Source of the DNA: Cotesia glomerata
Taxonomy: Eukaryota; Arthropoda; Insecta; Hymenoptera; Braconidae
Direction: 5' to 3'
Assembly: GCF_020080835.1 (NCBI RefSeq)
Contig: NC_058162.1
Location: forward strand, 13,503,818-13,567,817
DNA: 64,000 nt
This document shows, piece by piece, positions 60,893-64,000 of the stretch. A model generated the notes under the pieces. It saw only the letters and a list, made by a program, of their open reading frames with translations. It was not told where the DNA came from and searched no databases. The translations under genes and the position numbers were made by a program. Numbering within the stretch: position 1 is the stretch's first letter; each line of letters opens with the position of its first letter.

Positions 60893-61613
60893 ATAAATCT
60901 AGTTGAACAATAAACCATTGAATTACAAAATGTACTAAAATGATCATAGGTGTTATAGTAATAATAAGAATGAATCATGAAACCTTATACTCGTTGTCTG
61001 TCCACGATTATTTAGACTTGGAAGCCTTAATAAGCTCAGCAATCGTCTCGGCTTTGATAAGTTTTTTTGCAGACGGTTTATCATGCCGGAAAACTTTGAA
61101 AATCGCCATCGTAGTTGATGCTATACTAACAGTTTTTCAAAGGTTTTTAATTTTAATAACAGTACATAAACGATCAATGTAACAACTAAAATATCGCTTT
61201 TAAGTTAGTAAATATGTTTTTGCTATAGTTATGTTCACATTGTTTTTTCTTCAGATCATTTTTTATTACAGTAATATTCCGTTAAATATTGATTGTAATT
61301 ATTTAAAGAGTTAAATTATATACAGTATAACGATTAACTAGAAGAACATTCGAATTATAAAAAAGTTTAATAATTGAAAAATAATGGGAAACAAAGCTTA
61401 ACGTGAAATGTTTATTCTATACAGCTATGAATTTTTTAATTGTGATTACAATGCACATTCAACTAATGCATATTTGGGTTTTACGCATAAAATTGAACCT
61501 ATTCTATAAATATGTAATTTTTGAAAGCTAACAAGCTCAATAAACGATAAACATTTATACTCTAATATCTCACCTAATTGATATGCTCTCAAATAAGAAA
61601 TAAATTTAGTATC
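60893..61613. other. Intergenic stretch between the two minus-strand genes
   Basis: Mostly AT-rich. A minus-strand mini-frame starting near 61110 (MAIFKVFRHDKPSAKKLIKA, ending about 61012) could be a separate 5' exon of the gene below, but no splice link could be shown. Nothing else is supported. Confidence 0.35.
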
Positions 61614-64000
61614 TCAGACTTCTAAAATGAAGTAAATTTCATTTTCATCATTTAACATTTTGCAAATTCTTTCTACTACTACTTTATACTGATAACCTTT
61701 CTGCGAAATGAATAATCCATCACCAATACGATATAAGACACCCTTTTTAATGATTTCATTAGATTCATCAATATCTGGGTGTAATTTTTTAGTCAATAAA
61801 ATTTGTTTAATCATTTCATTATATAAATTTAAGTTATATTTTTCAGCACTCTTTACTTCGAGATCAGAACTAATTTCTCCTCATAGACGAACAAAACATT
61901 GATACATTTCATGTTTAGTACTAAAAAAATTTTGTTGACATTAATAAAATTTTGTAAATATCTCATACTTCGTTTAAAAAAACAATGTTTACTCTCAGAA
62001 CGAAGTGTCCATGACTTCATCAATGGTCCGAACTGAAGTATTAATGAAGGATAATGAAGTAAATAATGATGTTTTGGGCGTAGTGGCAGTGAAAATAATT
62101 TTCGTTAGTAAATGTAATCACGAATCAGTGAATCTAAATGAATTACAAACGTTTCGTGAATAGCTGGAGCGTAAATTATCTCAACAATTTCCGATAGTAA
62201 TATAATACATTCACAAACATCATCGTCAGTATCTTCAATTTTGTCATAAATTAATACGGGTAATAATCGTAAAAAATTCCATATTTGACACGCGCCACCT
62301 GATACTCTTTTAGAAGTCGGTGAAATCTAGCATTACTTATCCCGTTGATCTTCTACTGAGTAATCGAAAATTTCAATTCGATGATTGAGTAATTTATATG
62401 AAAACCAACCTTTGTCAACAAGATCATCAAGATACAATTTCAGGTCATAGGCAAGAACATCTTCAAAAATATCATGTCCAAGACAAGGAGGTAATCCAGA
62501 AAGACGAACGTGATAATTTAATTGATTAAAAACACAATCAAATTTTATTCCCTGTATCAATAAAGGTTTTTTATTAGCTTTTTTTTGTGAACACGTGGAT
62601 TTTTTTCTATTTAATTTAGTGATAACGATCTTATACGATTCAACAGTTCTTATCGGATTATTCTTAAATACACCGTTTGTGGTTTCAAAAGATTTTTTGG
62701 TCACTAGACAGTATCTGCAAAAGTACTGAGTTTTGCTAAAATTTTCAGCGAATCTCCCTAGTCCGCGGCTTCCCAGATTATCACCAGTTACAAACACTAA
62801 AGAGCCTTTTACAACTTTCCCAGGAGATATTTCAATAGCATCAGTCTCAATATCTTTTATGTCTTGAATGACTTTACCAAAAACTTTAGTATGATCAAAT
62901 AATTTTTCCTTGCATAATGCAACGAGATACATTGAATTAACATGTGATCTTATTTTATCTGGATAGTTTCCTTTACTGAAGTAAACAGCTAAGATTTTAT
63001 ATTTAGATTTAGCAGAACCTATGGGATTTACAATTTCGAAGCTATCTTGATATAATATCAGTTGAACTGCGTTAGGATTGTCTTTAAAAAATGGATTATT
63101 CTTAAACACACTACCATCTGTAAAATCTTTCAATATTTTACTATTATATTTCGGGATATCAAATACTAAATTATGACTTAGTGATTTATTATCATATAAT
63201 TGTTTAATAGTTTCTTTTAAAGGCACATAATGAAAAAATTGTTTTTTCTTGGAACTTGAATTATTGACAGGAATTTGAATGGGACTGACATACGGAAAAT
63301 TTTTTTCACAGAATTTTTTGCGTTTGTAGAAAGTTCCTAAATTATCGTCAACAGTATTAAAAGTTTTATCTAAAACATTATCGAGGATATCCTCAATTGA
63401 TTCGGCTGATAAATTTAACTCTTGTAAATGCTTCAATAAATTATTCTTAACAAGTTTTTGATTTTGTTTGCTTATTTTACATATTTCACTCGCAATGTAC
63501 TGAACGGTTGATGCTGTCAAACAAAATTTAAACTCTAATTTAAAAAAAAAATGCGCTAAATTCATTAAAAAATTTTCATCATTCATATTTCAATATGAAT
63601 TATTTTTTTCTTCATGATAGTGATTGTCTTTTTCGAATTGTTCTGGAAAAAATTGTTCATCAACCAAGTTATCATTATTGGTAGTAAATAAATTGGAAGA
63701 CTGTACTTCACTTGGATCATTATTATCATTATAATTTAACTGTGCTAATTTTAAAACTTTATCTTTTCTATGAACTTTACTTATATGAGAAGAGAACGAA
63801 TTTGCTAAACGGTATTTTTTCTCACAACTTGGATAATAACATTTTATTGTGATCCCCTGCTTTATATTACCATGTAAATGTTCCTTTAACTTTTCAATAT
63901 CACGGTATTTTTGAGTACAGTTTTCAACTGTACAATTAATTTCTTCAAAAAAATGGTTTGTATTTGCTGGAGCAGTAGATGAAATATGCTTAGTGGAATT
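61614..64000 (-). pseudogene. C2H2 zinc-finger protein with conserved transposon-like core (broken, continues past window end)
   Basis: The minus-strand frame enters from beyond 64000. At about 63935-63760 it contains two Cys/His fingers. The second is a classic C-x4-C-x12-H-x4-H (starts CYYPSCEKKYRLANSFSSH). An in-frame TGA (63592-63590) precedes a 417-codon open frame (63586-62333) with LILYQDSFEIVNPIGSAKSK, VTGDNLGSRGLGRFAENFS, YFCRYCLVTKKSF and LSGLPPCLGHDIFEDVLAYD. After stops at 62333 and 62327 the same frame continues (GGACQIWNFLRLLPVLI) and, past another stop near 62105, reads RPKHHYLLHYPSLILQFGPL. The last part (61814-61614) is in a new frame. I recognise a widespread multi-copy animal family of unknown biochemistry, probably transposon-derived. 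Confidence 0.65.

Noticed and set aside
60940..61182. 80-codon plus-strand frame with hydrophobic stretches
   Set aside because: Its hydrophobicity reflects AT-rich codons; the opposite strand shows an equally plausible short frame and no start context or domain supports it.

Overview
This window is eukaryotic, AT-rich, repeat-dense DNA, almost certainly from an arthropod and most likely an insect. A hymenopteran is my guess, from the mix of element families. I see no bacterial gene organisation and no clearly intact ordinary host gene. Nearly everything recognisable is a transposable element, often nested inside another one, separated by AT-rich sequence.

Layout. 1-4390 (minus): R1-clade non-LTR retrotransposon (copy A), apparently inserted in a Helitron whose N-terminal replicase remnants fill 4391-6458. 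7300-7428: truncated tRNA-derived SINE fused to a second R1-clade fragment (copy B, 7429-9108) that ends in a CA microsatellite. 9243-9805 and 20345-20895: two inverted copies of one repeat. Between them lies an almost intact BEL/Pao LTR retrotransposon (10450-17815, TSD CAACT, about 99% identical LTRs) and a 2-kb foldback element (18298-20252).

22360-37384 (plus) is a non-LTR retrotransposon with a PHD-like ORF1 and an endonuclease/RT ORF2. It was first split by an LTR element with very long LTRs and no recognisable pol (23695-31663). It was split a second time by a long-TIR non-autonomous DNA element with a tandem-repeat core (31961-34542). 37505-41740 is another long-TIR element, containing an unidentified terminal exon and a third R1-clade fragment (copy C) lodged in a GT/CA microsatellite. 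43194-50914 looks like a 2.1-kb solo LTR sitting in a TA microsatellite and split by a second BEL/Pao element (44582-50192, TSD AAATT). That second element has lost most of gag, has a frameshifted pol, and shows a striking strand-biased enrichment of the tetramer CGCT.

51004-53345 (plus) is a decayed multi-exon gene of a zinc-finger/tyrosine-recombinase-like family. 53893-54086 is a long palindrome with a TA core. 55416-58102 is a pogo/Tigger-like DNA transposon with about 245-bp TIRs, a CENP-B-type transposase and one intron. 58899-60892 and 61614-64000+ (both minus) are two adjacent broken genes. The second joins C2H2 zinc fingers to a conserved core of unknown function and looks transposon-derived; the first is an unrecognised multi-exon gene that could be its partner.

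The elements do not form a pathway. The window records successive insertions whose order can be read from the nesting. The youngest recognisable insertions, judged by LTR similarity, are the first BEL/Pao element and the long-LTR element.
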